From: Bacillota bacterium
Lineage (GTDB): Bacteria; Bacillota; Clostridia; Lachnospirales; Lachnospiraceae
Assembly: GCA_023392615.1 (NCBI GenBank)
Contig: JAEVYT010000017.1
Span: 62,001-126,000 of the forward strand
Direction of reading: 5' to 3'
Length of the DNA stretch: 64,000 nucleotides
The notes beneath the pieces are model-generated. The model was not told where the DNA came from and ran no database searches. It saw nothing but the letters and a program-made list of their open reading frames with translations. This document shows, in pieces, positions 1 through 6,804 of this stretch (position 1 is the stretch's first letter; each line of letters opens with the position of its first letter). The translations under genes were made by a program, and so were the position numbers.

Positions 1-2
1 TT

Positions 3-122
3 GTTGAAGCTATTTTAATTCTATTGGGAGATACTAGAGCTGCAATTATTATTTCAATTGCATCCTTTATCGGAGTTAATGTTCAAATGTACTTAATTCT
101 TTATTTTCAAAAGAAATATTAA
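3..122 (+). CDS. C-terminal end of a membrane protein (partial)
   Basis: An open frame enters from the left edge and stops with TAA at 120-122. The visible 39 residues are strongly hydrophobic (around ILILLGDTRAAIIISIASFIG) and end in a short basic tail, QKKY, which looks like the last transmembrane helix of an integral membrane protein. The gene start lies outside the window, so no family can be assigned. It runs in the same direction as the regulator that follows 73 bases later. Confidence 0.5.
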   Translation, partial: VEAILILLGDTRAAIIISIASFIGVNVQMYLILYFQKKY

Positions 123-195
123 AGCTCTTTAAATTGTGCAGGAAAAGAGAGGATAACTTGTTTGAAATAAGCTATTTTATGATAAGGAGATTGAA

Positions 196-522
196 ATGGA
201 GTGGATAAAAAGATTAAATAGAGCGGTTAATTACATGGAAGAGAATATAAGAGAAACAATTGATATAGATGAGGTTGCAAGGATAGCATGTTGTTCAACC
301 TATCATTTTCAAAGAATGTTCTCCTACATGGCAGATATCACATTATCAGAGTACATACGTCGTAGGAAAATGTCACTGGCAGCAGTTGATTTGCAGAGTG
401 GCAAGGAACGCGTGATTGATATATCTCTGAAATATGGTTATAATTCGCCGACAGCATTTAATCGAGCTTTTAAAAGTGTTCATGGGATTGCACCTTCTCA
501 GGTAAAAAAGTTGGTACGGTGA
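196..522 (+). CDS. AraC-family DNA-binding domain, N-terminal half of a split AraC-GyrI regulator
   Basis: The 108 residues are almost exactly one AraC-type domain with two helix-turn-helix units (STYHFQRMFSYM near 34-45, then the second recognition helix before GIAPSQVKK near 97-105). The family usually continues into a GyrI-like ligand-binding domain. Here the frame stops at TGA 520-522, and the expected continuation (IKAFPPISF) is found in another frame just downstream. The break follows a run of six A at 504-509; adding one A would join both halves in one frame. It is therefore either a frameshifted gene, a sequence error, or a translationally coupled pair through the GTGA overlap. Confidence 0.85.
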   Translation: MEWIKRLNRAVNYMEENIRETIDIDEVARIACCSTYHFQRMFSYMADITLSEYIRRRKMSLAAVDLQSGKERVIDISLKYGYNSPTAFNRAFKSVHGIAPSQVKKLVR

Positions 523-1049
523 TAAAAGCATTTCCTCCAATTAGCTTCAAGATTATAATAAGAGGGGATAGTGAGTTGAATTATAGGATTGAGCAGAAGG
601 AAGCATTTCGAATTATTGGTATATCGAAACCTTTAGAAAAGGAAATTGAGAAGAATTTTGAAATTGTACCGCGTATGTGGTATGAAGCGACAATGAACGG
701 CACAATAGCAAGATTTGCTGGGATGATGAATGGAATGCCTATGGGGTTGTTAGGTGTAAGCTCTTGTAATGAGGAAGATAACTGGAGATATTATATTGCG
801 GTCGCAAGTAGCCAGCCATTACAGGAAGATATGGAAGAATACATCGTTTCAGCTTCTTTGTGGGCAATCTTCTCTGGGGAAGGGAAGAGTCAGTCGATTC
901 AGGAATTAGAGAAAAGAATTGTAACAGAGTGGTTACCAACTTCAGGATATGAATATGGGGAAGCACCGGATATCGAGGTTTATTTGAATGCTGATCCGGA
1001 GAATTCAAGGTATGAAGTTTGGATTCCGGTGAAAAAAAAGGAGAACTAA
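519..1049 (+). CDS. GyrI-like effector-binding domain, C-terminal half of a split AraC-GyrI regulator
   Basis: The frame opens with GTG at 519 inside the stop region of the AraC-like gene and encodes 176 residues. NYRIEQKEAFRIIGIS near residues 21-36, and the terminal YEVWIPVKK, are typical of the GyrI-like (AraC_E_bind) domain that follows AraC or MerR DNA-binding domains and senses small hydrophobic ligands. The first residues resemble the normal interdomain linker rather than a natural N terminus, which supports disruption of one ancestral gene. No good ribosome-binding site precedes the GTG, so expression would need coupling or frameshifting. Confidence 0.8.
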   Translation: MIKAFPPISFKIIIRGDSELNYRIEQKEAFRIIGISKPLEKEIEKNFEIVPRMWYEATMNGTIARFAGMMNGMPMGLLGVSSCNEEDNWRYYIAVASSQPLQEDMEEYIVSASLWAIFSGEGKSQSIQELEKRIVTEWLPTSGYEYGEAPDIEVYLNADPENSRYEVWIPVKKKEN

Positions 1050-1051
1050 TT

Positions 1052-1504
1052 ATGGTGCATTTGGTTTACTGTGATGACAAGGAAAAGGTATTGGAGAAAA
1101 TTTTAGATGGTTCAAAAACAATGATTATCAGGGCAGCAGCCGGGCGGAAAATTCCACATAGCAGGGTGTTTGATGGAGAGCAATTATATTTTATGAAAAA
1201 GGGTACGGCAAAGATATCCGCAACTGCGACAGTGAAATCAGTTCAGAATTATGTAAAGCTTACAGAAGAAGAGATAAATAAAGTGTTACAAGAGAATCAG
1301 CCAAAGCTGAACTTATCAACAAAACAACAAGAACGCTGGCATAAAAAATGCATGTGCCTGGTGGAGTTTGAGGGAGTAAAAGAGATTGAACCATTAGATT
1401 TTGATCATCAGGGAAATATGGACGATTGGTTGATTGTTGAGAAAATAGATGATGTCGTAGTCGGTACGAGTGTCCCGTTTAATTATGAAAAATCTAAGTT
1501 TTAG
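1052..1504 (+). CDS. ASCH/PUA-like small protein of unknown function
   Basis: ATG 1052 is chosen because AAGGAG lies about 7 bases upstream; an in-frame ATG at 1019 lies inside the previous gene and has no such site. The 150-residue product begins with short strands and helices, carries a basic stretch (AAAGRKIPHSRV) and ends with DDWLIVEKIDDV. This pattern resembles ASCH/PUA-fold proteins, which bind RNA or modified bases. No catalytic motif is evident. It sits 2 bases after the split AraC regulator and is probably co-transcribed with it. The family assignment is by eye and tentative. Confidence 0.6.
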   Translation: MVHLVYCDDKEKVLEKILDGSKTMIIRAAAGRKIPHSRVFDGEQLYFMKKGTAKISATATVKSVQNYVKLTEEEINKVLQENQPKLNLSTKQQERWHKKCMCLVEFEGVKEIEPLDFDHQGNMDDWLIVEKIDDVVVGTSVPFNYEKSKF

Positions 1505-1555
1505 ATATTCTTATGTTTATGTTAATATGGTTAAATAAAAAATCTCAACTCATTC

Positions 1556-1586
1556 TTGACTCTCACACAATGGTATACTCTATAGT
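1556..1586 (+). promoter_or_regulatory. MerR-type promoter with a 19-bp spacer
   Basis: TTGACT (1556-1561) and TATAGT (1581-1586) are separated by 19 bp, longer than the usual 17. An over-long spacer is the hallmark of promoters that MerR-family activators remodel by DNA twisting. The element lies about 40 bases upstream of the MerR-like gene, suggesting autoregulation. A TATACT at 1574-1579 is a competing -10, but its spacing to the -35 (12 bp) is wrong. Confidence 0.6.
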
Positions 1587-1628
1587 AAAGAAGAGCTCAA
1601 ACAACACATATATGTGAGGAGAAATACA

Positions 1629-2450
1629 ATGTTAAAAATAGGTGATTTTTCAAAATTGTCAAGGATAAGTATTCGTATGTTAAGACATTATGATGAGATT
1701 GGATTATTGGTGCCCAGCCACATTGATGACTTCACCAGTTATCGCTATTATAATGAAGATCAGCTGGCGATGGCAGCTAGGATTATGTCATTGAAGAGTA
1801 TGGGGTTTAGTCTGGCGACGATCAGAGAAATATTGAGTAGCTATCATGATCCGAAGGCTTTATCGCAATTTCTATCTGTGAAGCAAGCTGAGGTGCAGGC
1901 GGAAGTCGATGATATCAAACAACGTTTACTTCTCCTTGAAACAGCAATTAAAAGGCTGAGAGAGGATGATATGGCAATGAATTATAATGTGATTTTAAAG
2001 ACGATACCGGAGAGATATGTTGCAAGTGTGAGAAAGGTTATCCCTGGTTATAATCAGGAGGGGATGTTGTGGAATATTTTGATGAGTGAGACAGGACCGA
2101 TCCATATGCAACCTACAGAGAATTGTTTAAGTATGGCAGTGTTCCATGATGAAGGGTATAAAGAGAGCGATGTTGATGTTGAGATTCAAATCAGTGTAAA
2201 GGGTGAATATCCTAACACAGAGAATGTTATCTTTAAGACCGTTCCTGAGATTGAGATAGCATCTGCAACCTACAAGGGTAGCTATGAACAGCTTACTGCA
2301 GTAAACCAAGCTGTTGCGAATTGGGTAAGTGACAACGGATATGAATTTAACGGTGCGATGTTTTGCATCTACCATGTAAGCCCTGCCCAAACACAGGATC
2401 CGAACGAATTAGTAACTGAGGTATGCTATCCGGTAAAGAAGCAAGCATAA
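1629..2450 (+). CDS. MerR-family regulator with GyrI-like ligand-binding domain
   Basis: Start ATG 1629 follows GAGGAG at good spacing; an earlier in-frame ATG at 1614 overlaps that site. Residues 1-70 form the MerR winged-helix domain (LKIGDFSKLSRISIRMLRHY, then DEIGLL). Residues 75-115 are a probable dimerising coiled coil. Residues 120-273 form a GyrI-like effector domain ending in EVCYPVKK. This BmrR/TipA-like architecture usually senses lipophilic drugs or peptides and activates its own operon or an efflux pump. No pump is adjacent, so the target may be elsewhere; the 19-bp spacer promoter upstream suggests self-control. Confidence 0.9.
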   Translation: MLKIGDFSKLSRISIRMLRHYDEIGLLVPSHIDDFTSYRYYNEDQLAMAARIMSLKSMGFSLATIREILSSYHDPKALSQFLSVKQAEVQAEVDDIKQRLLLLETAIKRLREDDMAMNYNVILKTIPERYVASVRKVIPGYNQEGMLWNILMSETGPIHMQPTENCLSMAVFHDEGYKESDVDVEIQISVKGEYPNTENVIFKTVPEIEIASATYKGSYEQLTAVNQAVANWVSDNGYEFNGAMFCIYHVSPAQTQDPNELVTEVCYPVKKQA

Positions 2451-2577
2451 ATAAAAATCGAGTGTTGACAGTTTAGCTTAAGCAAACTAAAAGCGTAAAA
2501 AGTAATGAATATCCGTAATGTGATTAGATGACAGTAACAGTATTAAGATAAAAAACCCAGTATAAGTAACCTAAATC

Positions 2578-2770
2578 GGGACAGTTCCCGGCTCTCTCCA
2601 CGAGATGACGTTGGATTCCCATAATGCACTATTTGAAAGAGGCACTCCTGTGTTTTGTATTTCGAAGGCGAACAAACCTGTTCGACAAGAGAAATACAAA
2701 ACAGGGGGTGTGTCTTTCTTGTGTGAGGGAACCAACATCATCTGAAAGTGGAGGGAGTCGTCACTGTCCC
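2578..2770 (+). repeat. Long-hairpin element A (family with 44311-44614)
   Basis: A 193-base imperfect hairpin fills the gap between the convergent MerR gene and asnB. Paired arms are 2578-2585/2763-2770 (8 bp), 2589-2601/2748-2760 (13 bp, two G-U), 2603-2614/2732-2743 (12 bp, one mismatch), 2616-2620/2727-2731, and 2635-2663/2691-2718. An apical hairpin is at 2670-2674/2679-2683. The unpaired core CATAATGCACT, GAAGGCG, CGAC and TGTGTGAGG recurs in the same order in the element at 44 kb, whose arms differ in sequence. This fits a structured RNA or a hairpin mobile element. Family unknown to me. The element ends 20 bases from the asnB stop. Confidence 0.75.
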
Positions 2771-2789
2771 TTAATTATCTGTATCATTC

Positions 2790-4640
2790 TTAAACCAATT
2801 CAATATGGTATTTCTCCAACCAATAGTTGACTTGCAGCAGATAAGCGATGAGCTGCGGTCCTGCCATCAGCTGGCCATACCAGGGTTTTCCGTAGTCGGA
2901 AGGAGAGGAGAGGAATGCTTTAATTTTCTTTTCATCCACAAGTGGCTTAATTGGTGCATTCGGCTCAGTTAACACATCGAGCAGTCGATTGCCTAGGAGC
3001 TTTTCATATTCCGGATTGTAGGTCTTCGGATAAGGACTCTTACGGCGGAATAGGATTTCATCCGGCACCAGTCCGCGGCCTGCTTCGCGTAGTAAACCCT
3101 TTACCATGCCATTTGGACATTTCATTTCCCACGGAACATTCCAGACATATTCAATGATACGGTGGTCTGCAAATGGTACACGGGCTTCCAGACCGGAATA
3201 CATGCTGCACCGATCCATACGATCTAGTAGTGTAACCATGAACCACTTCAGATTTAGATATGCGATTTCTCTACGTCTTGCCTCTATTGGTTTCTCTCCG
3301 ATTAAGCGGGGAGTTTCACTGACTGATTTTTCATAGGTCGCACGAACATATCCATCGATATCGATAGAGGAGAGCACATCATCTGATAAAAGCTGTTTTC
3401 TGGTACCTAGGTTCCTTGACCAGGGAAATGCATGGGTTGACATGATTTCAGGATTATGAAACCAGGGATAACCACCAAAGATTTCATCTGCGCACTCACC
3501 GGTCAGTGCAACCTTGATTTGAGAAGCTACTTTTTTACAGAAATATAATAAAGAAGATTCTACATCAGCCATACAGGGAAGATCACGGGCATTAACTGCG
3601 TGGTAGAGGTTATCTGCCAGGTCAAGGTTATCACATTCCAGATAGTGATGTATACTGTTTACATGTTCCTTCATGATATCAACGAATGGACGATCTTGTG
3701 AAGGTTGAAAAGAATTTGACTTGAAATTCTTATCATTATCAACAAAATCGAATGAAAAAGTTTCGATTTGTTTGTTTTCTTTCTTTAATTCATTTGCACA
3801 GATTGCGGTTACTAAGCTACTGTCAACGCCGCCGGATAGGAAGGTGCAGATCGGGATATCGGAGATCATTTGACGTTTGACTGCATCTTGTAGTAAGAAG
3901 GAGGTCTTATCAACGCTCTCTTTAAAAGTGTCGGTATGAGGGGCACTTTCTAATTTCCAATAAGCTTCATGTCGCAGACCATATTCGCTATATAGAATGA
4001 AGTGGCCGGGAAGAAGCTCTTTTACATCCTTAAAGACGCCTTTACCATAGGTTTTTGCAGGACCTAGGCCGAACACTTCACAGAGTCCCTCGCCGTCTAC
4101 ACGTGGTTTGAAACCGGGGAATTGAAATAGTGCTTTGATCTCAGAAGCGAATAATAACGTATCCTCAAATACGGTATAGAATAAGGGTTTTACACCAAGT
4201 CGGTCACGTACTAAACAAAGTGTTCTGGAATTATCATCCCAGATGGCAAAGGAAAAGATACCGTTCATTTCTTTAATGAATTCAATGCCTAAAGCCATGT
4301 ATCCGACTAGGATAACTTCTGTATCACAGTGAGTTTTGAACAGGTAACCCATATTTATCAGGGTGTTGCGAAGCTCTGCTGTGTTATATAACTCTCCGTT
4401 ATAAACAATGGAATAAGAGCAACCGAATTTTTCTCTGGTCATAGGCTGATTGCCTCGGCTTAAGTCGATAATGGATAGTCTTCTATGTGCTAAACCTGCT
4501 TGTGCGGTAAGTATCTCTCCTTCTGCATCCGGACCGCGATGTATTAAAGATTGTTTCATGTTATTTAAGACCTGATACCATTTTCGATCTTCCTTGATGT
4601 AGTCTGCCTTTATGTTACAAAAACCAGTTATTCCACACAT
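2790..4640 (-). CDS. asnB: Asparagine synthetase, glutamine-hydrolysing
   Basis: The 616-residue protein makes asparagine from aspartate, ATP and glutamine. It starts MCGITGF, giving the catalytic Cys2 of the N-terminal glutaminase domain (about 1-200; RGPDAEG and VYNGELYN are substrate-loop motifs). The C-terminal synthetase domain carries the pyrophosphate loop FLSGGVDSS near residue 265 and GECADEIFGGYPW further on. Length and motif order match full AsnB. AAAGGAGG precedes the ATG. It lies 240 bases downstream of dpaB on the same strand, with a long hairpin between. Nearby genes do not include lasso-peptide partners, so a biosynthetic lasso cyclase role is unlikely. Confidence 0.95.
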   Translation of the reverse strand: MCGITGFCNIKADYIKEDRKWYQVLNNMKQSLIHRGPDAEGEILTAQAGLAHRRLSIIDLSRGNQPMTREKFGCSYSIVYNGELYNTAELRNTLINMGYLFKTHCDTEVILVGYMALGIEFIKEMNGIFSFAIWDDNSRTLCLVRDRLGVKPLFYTVFEDTLLFASEIKALFQFPGFKPRVDGEGLCEVFGLGPAKTYGKGVFKDVKELLPGHFILYSEYGLRHEAYWKLESAPHTDTFKESVDKTSFLLQDAVKRQMISDIPICTFLSGGVDSSLVTAICANELKKENKQIETFSFDFVDNDKNFKSNSFQPSQDRPFVDIMKEHVNSIHHYLECDNLDLADNLYHAVNARDLPCMADVESSLLYFCKKVASQIKVALTGECADEIFGGYPWFHNPEIMSTHAFPWSRNLGTRKQLLSDDVLSSIDIDGYVRATYEKSVSETPRLIGEKPIEARRREIAYLNLKWFMVTLLDRMDRCSMYSGLEARVPFADHRIIEYVWNVPWEMKCPNGMVKGLLREAGRGLVPDEILFRRKSPYPKTYNPEYEKLLGNRLLDVLTEPNAPIKPLVDEKKIKAFLSSPSDYGKPWYGQLMAGPQLIAYLLQVNYWLEKYHIELV

Positions 4641-4764
4641 AAATCCTCCTTTTTGTGCTGAAGCACATCAATCATAATTAAGTACCAATATCAGCGTGCT
4701 GCCGGTACAGCAATATGTTGTAAATACATGATCCGGACTATAGTGAGATCTTTCTATGAATAAT

Positions 4765-4856
4765 GGGGAATATCGACTAATAATCATTATGATATAAATT
4801 ATATGCACGGACCTCTTCGTCCATGGCTGTAAAATAATCTGAGTCGGATATTCCCC
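4765..4856 (-). other. Long-range hairpin between dpaB and asnB
   Basis: The arms 4765-4777 (GGGGAATATCGAC) and 4843-4856 (GTCGGATATTCCCC) pair over 13 bp with one bulge. They enclose a smaller hairpin around GGAC...GTCC at 4809-4822. It lies 125 bases upstream of the asnB start. No run of T follows on the minus strand, so it is not an obvious terminator. It could be an asnB leader structure. No T-box consensus was found. Confidence 0.4.
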
Positions 4857-4880
4857 TTGCTTTCTGCTTTATGAATAAAT

Positions 4881-5468
4881 TTACTGAGGAGCTAATATGA
4901 CAGGCTGTATCTGTCGTCCTTCCAGTGCTTCTTCTATCGTGGGGAGTAATAAGTCAAAGTGTGCTACCATAGAATTTGGCTTGCCTTTGTAATTATCTTG
5001 GCCAAAGGGGATAAAATAGACATTCTTACTGTTTATTAACATACCAATATTCTTTAAATTATTGCTTAACGCATCATTGGTGGATACTCCTACGACGATT
5101 GGCTTACCGTTTCGCAACAGAGCCTTTGCTGCCATTAATACAGTGGAGTCGTTGATTGCATTAGCCATCTTTGCAATCGAGTTTCCGGTACATGGGGCAA
5201 TCGCGATGATATCAAGTTTATTGCCGGGACCTAGTGGTTCTGCTTCAACAATCGTTGTAATAGGCTTATTCCCTGTCATTTCTTCTGCTCTTTTTAAAAA
5301 ATCCTCAGCCTTACCAAACCTAGTGTCGGTAACTTGAGTGCGTTCAGAAAAGATCGTGTAAACATTTGCTTTTTCTGATATCAAACGCTCAATTTCGGGA
5401 AATATTTTATCAAAAGTACAGTAGGATCCGGTGAAAGCAATCCCGATATTCTTTCCACTAACAGTCAT
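4881..5468 (-). CDS. dpaB: Dipicolinate synthase subunit B
   Basis: The 195-residue flavoprotein-fold subunit (also called SpoVFB) works with DpaA to make dipicolinic acid in the mother cell late in sporulation. The opening IGIAFTGSYCTFDKIFPEI and the central IAIAPCTGNSIAKMANAINDS are characteristic of this family. It follows dpaA directly: dpaA's stop abuts this ATG, so translation is coupled. It should be transcribed from the dpaA promoter. Length agrees with family members of about 200 residues. Confidence 0.95.
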   Translation of the reverse strand: MTVSGKNIGIAFTGSYCTFDKIFPEIERLISEKANVYTIFSERTQVTDTRFGKAEDFLKRAEEMTGNKPITTIVEAEPLGPGNKLDIIAIAPCTGNSIAKMANAINDSTVLMAAKALLRNGKPIVVGVSTNDALSNNLKNIGMLINSKNVYFIPFGQDNYKGKPNSMVAHFDLLLPTIEEALEGRQIQPVILAPQ

Positions 5469-6341
5469 TTAATCACTTCTTTCTTTTATTAACCCAAATA
5501 TTTCACTTGCCAGTATATCTGCTGAGGTTCTGGGCGCTACCTTGCCGGGTAAACCAAGACATAGTTTCGCTCTTAGGTTTTTTTGCATTGCATATTCATA
5601 ATCAACACCGCCCGGTGCCGATGCAATATCAATGATGGTAACATGTGCATTAACAAGATTTAAAGCATCCTGATCTAGTATAAGTGCTGGAATTGTATTG
5701 AAGATGAAATCACAGAAGGGTAAAACATTGTGCATCTTTGATAAATGGATTGTTTTAAGTCCGGCTGCTTCGGCGTAAGCGAGTGCTTCTTCGGATCTCG
5801 CGGCAACCGTAACTGCAAGGTCCAAGGCTTTTAATTTTGAAGCTAAAACTTTGGCACATCTTCCGTATCCTAGTACAAGACAGGTGCTGCCGTGTAGATT
5901 TTGATCACTTGTCTGTATGGCTTCCATAATGGTTCCTTCTGCCGTTGCGATAGCATTTAGAATTGCAATTCGTTCGTTTTTCATTAAATCATAGTACTCA
6001 ATTCCTTTGTTTGAACAAATTTCGGTTAACGTGGAAGGAATCATTCCTCCAATAAGATAATGATCTTTTTTTAATAAATTTGCCAAATTACTAGTTGTGA
6101 GCTCTGAAGATGCAGTGGAAGCTATTGAGACCAAATCTCTCGTTAACGGAATTGGACCAATTAGTATATTGCATTGGTCAAATAATTCACTCAAGTTAGA
6201 TAACGGAATACAATTTTCATGTTTAATCGACTGGGCAATACGACAAGTAAAAACACGATAGCCTTCTTTTAGAAATTTTAAGGCCATATAAACCTGTCTT
6301 TGATCTCCGCCAAAAATTCCGATTTCATTTCGTTGGGACAT
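5469..6341 (-). CDS. dpaA: Dipicolinate synthase subunit A
   Basis: This 290-residue NAD(P)-binding subunit (SpoVFA) supplies the oxidoreductase part of dipicolinate synthase, which acts on the product of dihydrodipicolinate synthesis from the lysine pathway. IGIFGGDQRQVYMA at the N terminus and the Rossmann motif VLGYGRCAKVLASKL near 155 are typical. ATG 6341 (MSQRNE) is preferred over GTG 6350, because AAAGGAG at 6350-6356 overlaps the GTG but is 8 bases from the ATG. A sigma-K-like promoter lies immediately upstream, consistent with mother-cell expression. Confidence 0.93.
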   Translation of the reverse strand: MSQRNEIGIFGGDQRQVYMALKFLKEGYRVFTCRIAQSIKHENCIPLSNLSELFDQCNILIGPIPLTRDLVSIASTASSELTTSNLANLLKKDHYLIGGMIPSTLTEICSNKGIEYYDLMKNERIAILNAIATAEGTIMEAIQTSDQNLHGSTCLVLGYGRCAKVLASKLKALDLAVTVAARSEEALAYAEAAGLKTIHLSKMHNVLPFCDFIFNTIPALILDQDALNLVNAHVTIIDIASAPGGVDYEYAMQKNLRAKLCLGLPGKVAPRTSADILASEIFGLIKERSD

Positions 6342-6362
6342 ATACTTCACTCCTTTATGCGA

Positions 6363-6389
6363 TATTATATGAAATTAGCACAAAATTGT
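6363..6389 (-). promoter_or_regulatory. Sigma-K-like promoter of dpaAB
   Basis: Read on the minus strand, AC at 6388-6389 is followed after exactly 16 bases by CATATAATA (6363-6371). This fits the sigma-K pattern AC-N16-CATANNNTA known from Bacillus. The predicted start would leave a very short leader with the ribosome-binding site at its 5' end. A 7-bp inverted repeat (AGCACAA...TTGTGCT, 6377-6392) overlaps the -35 side. Confidence 0.6.
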
Positions 6390-6704
6390 GCTTTTTTAGG
6401 TGGTTTTCGAGAACTTGTATCTTTAATTTGGCTTAATTTTTTAAATAATAATTAATTTCCCATTTGCATATTCCAGTTATAATTTCGAGCATGAATCAGA
6501 TAATATGATTGAAAGGAAAATTGTTAAAAACAAACAAGAAATTCAAGGGGTAACTTCAGTATATTAGACAAAAATTACAATGTATAAAAAATGCAATAGC
6601 ATTATTGTAAAAAATGAAACCGATATATCCTATAAAATTTTACAAATATGGTAATAAATAATACTTTTTACAATAAGTAGAACATTATGGAAAAAGTATC
6701 AATA
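6390..6704. other. AT-rich intergenic stretch without recognised feature
   Basis: Between the divergent dpaA and oppA genes the sequence is very AT-rich, with no coding frame I can support and no known riboswitch consensus. Apart from the dpaA promoter at its left end and the oppA promoter at its right end, I see no clear signal. Confidence 0.5.
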
Positions 6705-6733
6705 TTGACTATTTATCATTCATTGTATATCAT
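6705..6733 (+). promoter_or_regulatory. Probable promoter of the opp operon
   Basis: TTGACT (6705-6710) and TATCAT (6728-6733) are separated by 17 bp, about 70 bases upstream of the oppA ATG. The -35 is good and the -10 moderate. No operator was identified. Confidence 0.5.
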
Positions 6734-6804
6734 GATGTATATGCATTTTGCAAGGGGAGAGCTTGGAGTCCAAGCATCCTACAAAATTTATGAGGAGGAA
6801 AAAT

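Noticed and set aside
1614..1628. Upstream ATG for the MerR-GyrI gene
   Set aside because: It overlaps the ribosome-binding site that serves ATG 1629, and adds residues not typical of the MerR N terminus.
2578..2770. Element A as 6S RNA or a group II intron remnant
   Set aside because: The long hairpin shape is 6S-like, but element B is 304 bases and repeats the same core. No domain V motif or reverse transcriptase is present. The class remains open.
2624..2830. 68-codon open frame inside element A, with a vaguely similar frame (FRRRT) in element B
   Set aside because: The shared residues come from the conserved nucleotide core. Differences preserve base pairing rather than codons, and no ribosome-binding site is present.
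2790..4640. asnB as a lasso-peptide cyclase
   Set aside because: It has the intact glutaminase Cys2, full AsnB length and no B-protein or precursor beside it; it is also 10 kb away from the peptide cassette.
4641..4880. T-box or other riboswitch before asnB
   Set aside because: No AGGGTGG-type T-box sequence or other riboswitch consensus was found on the minus strand.
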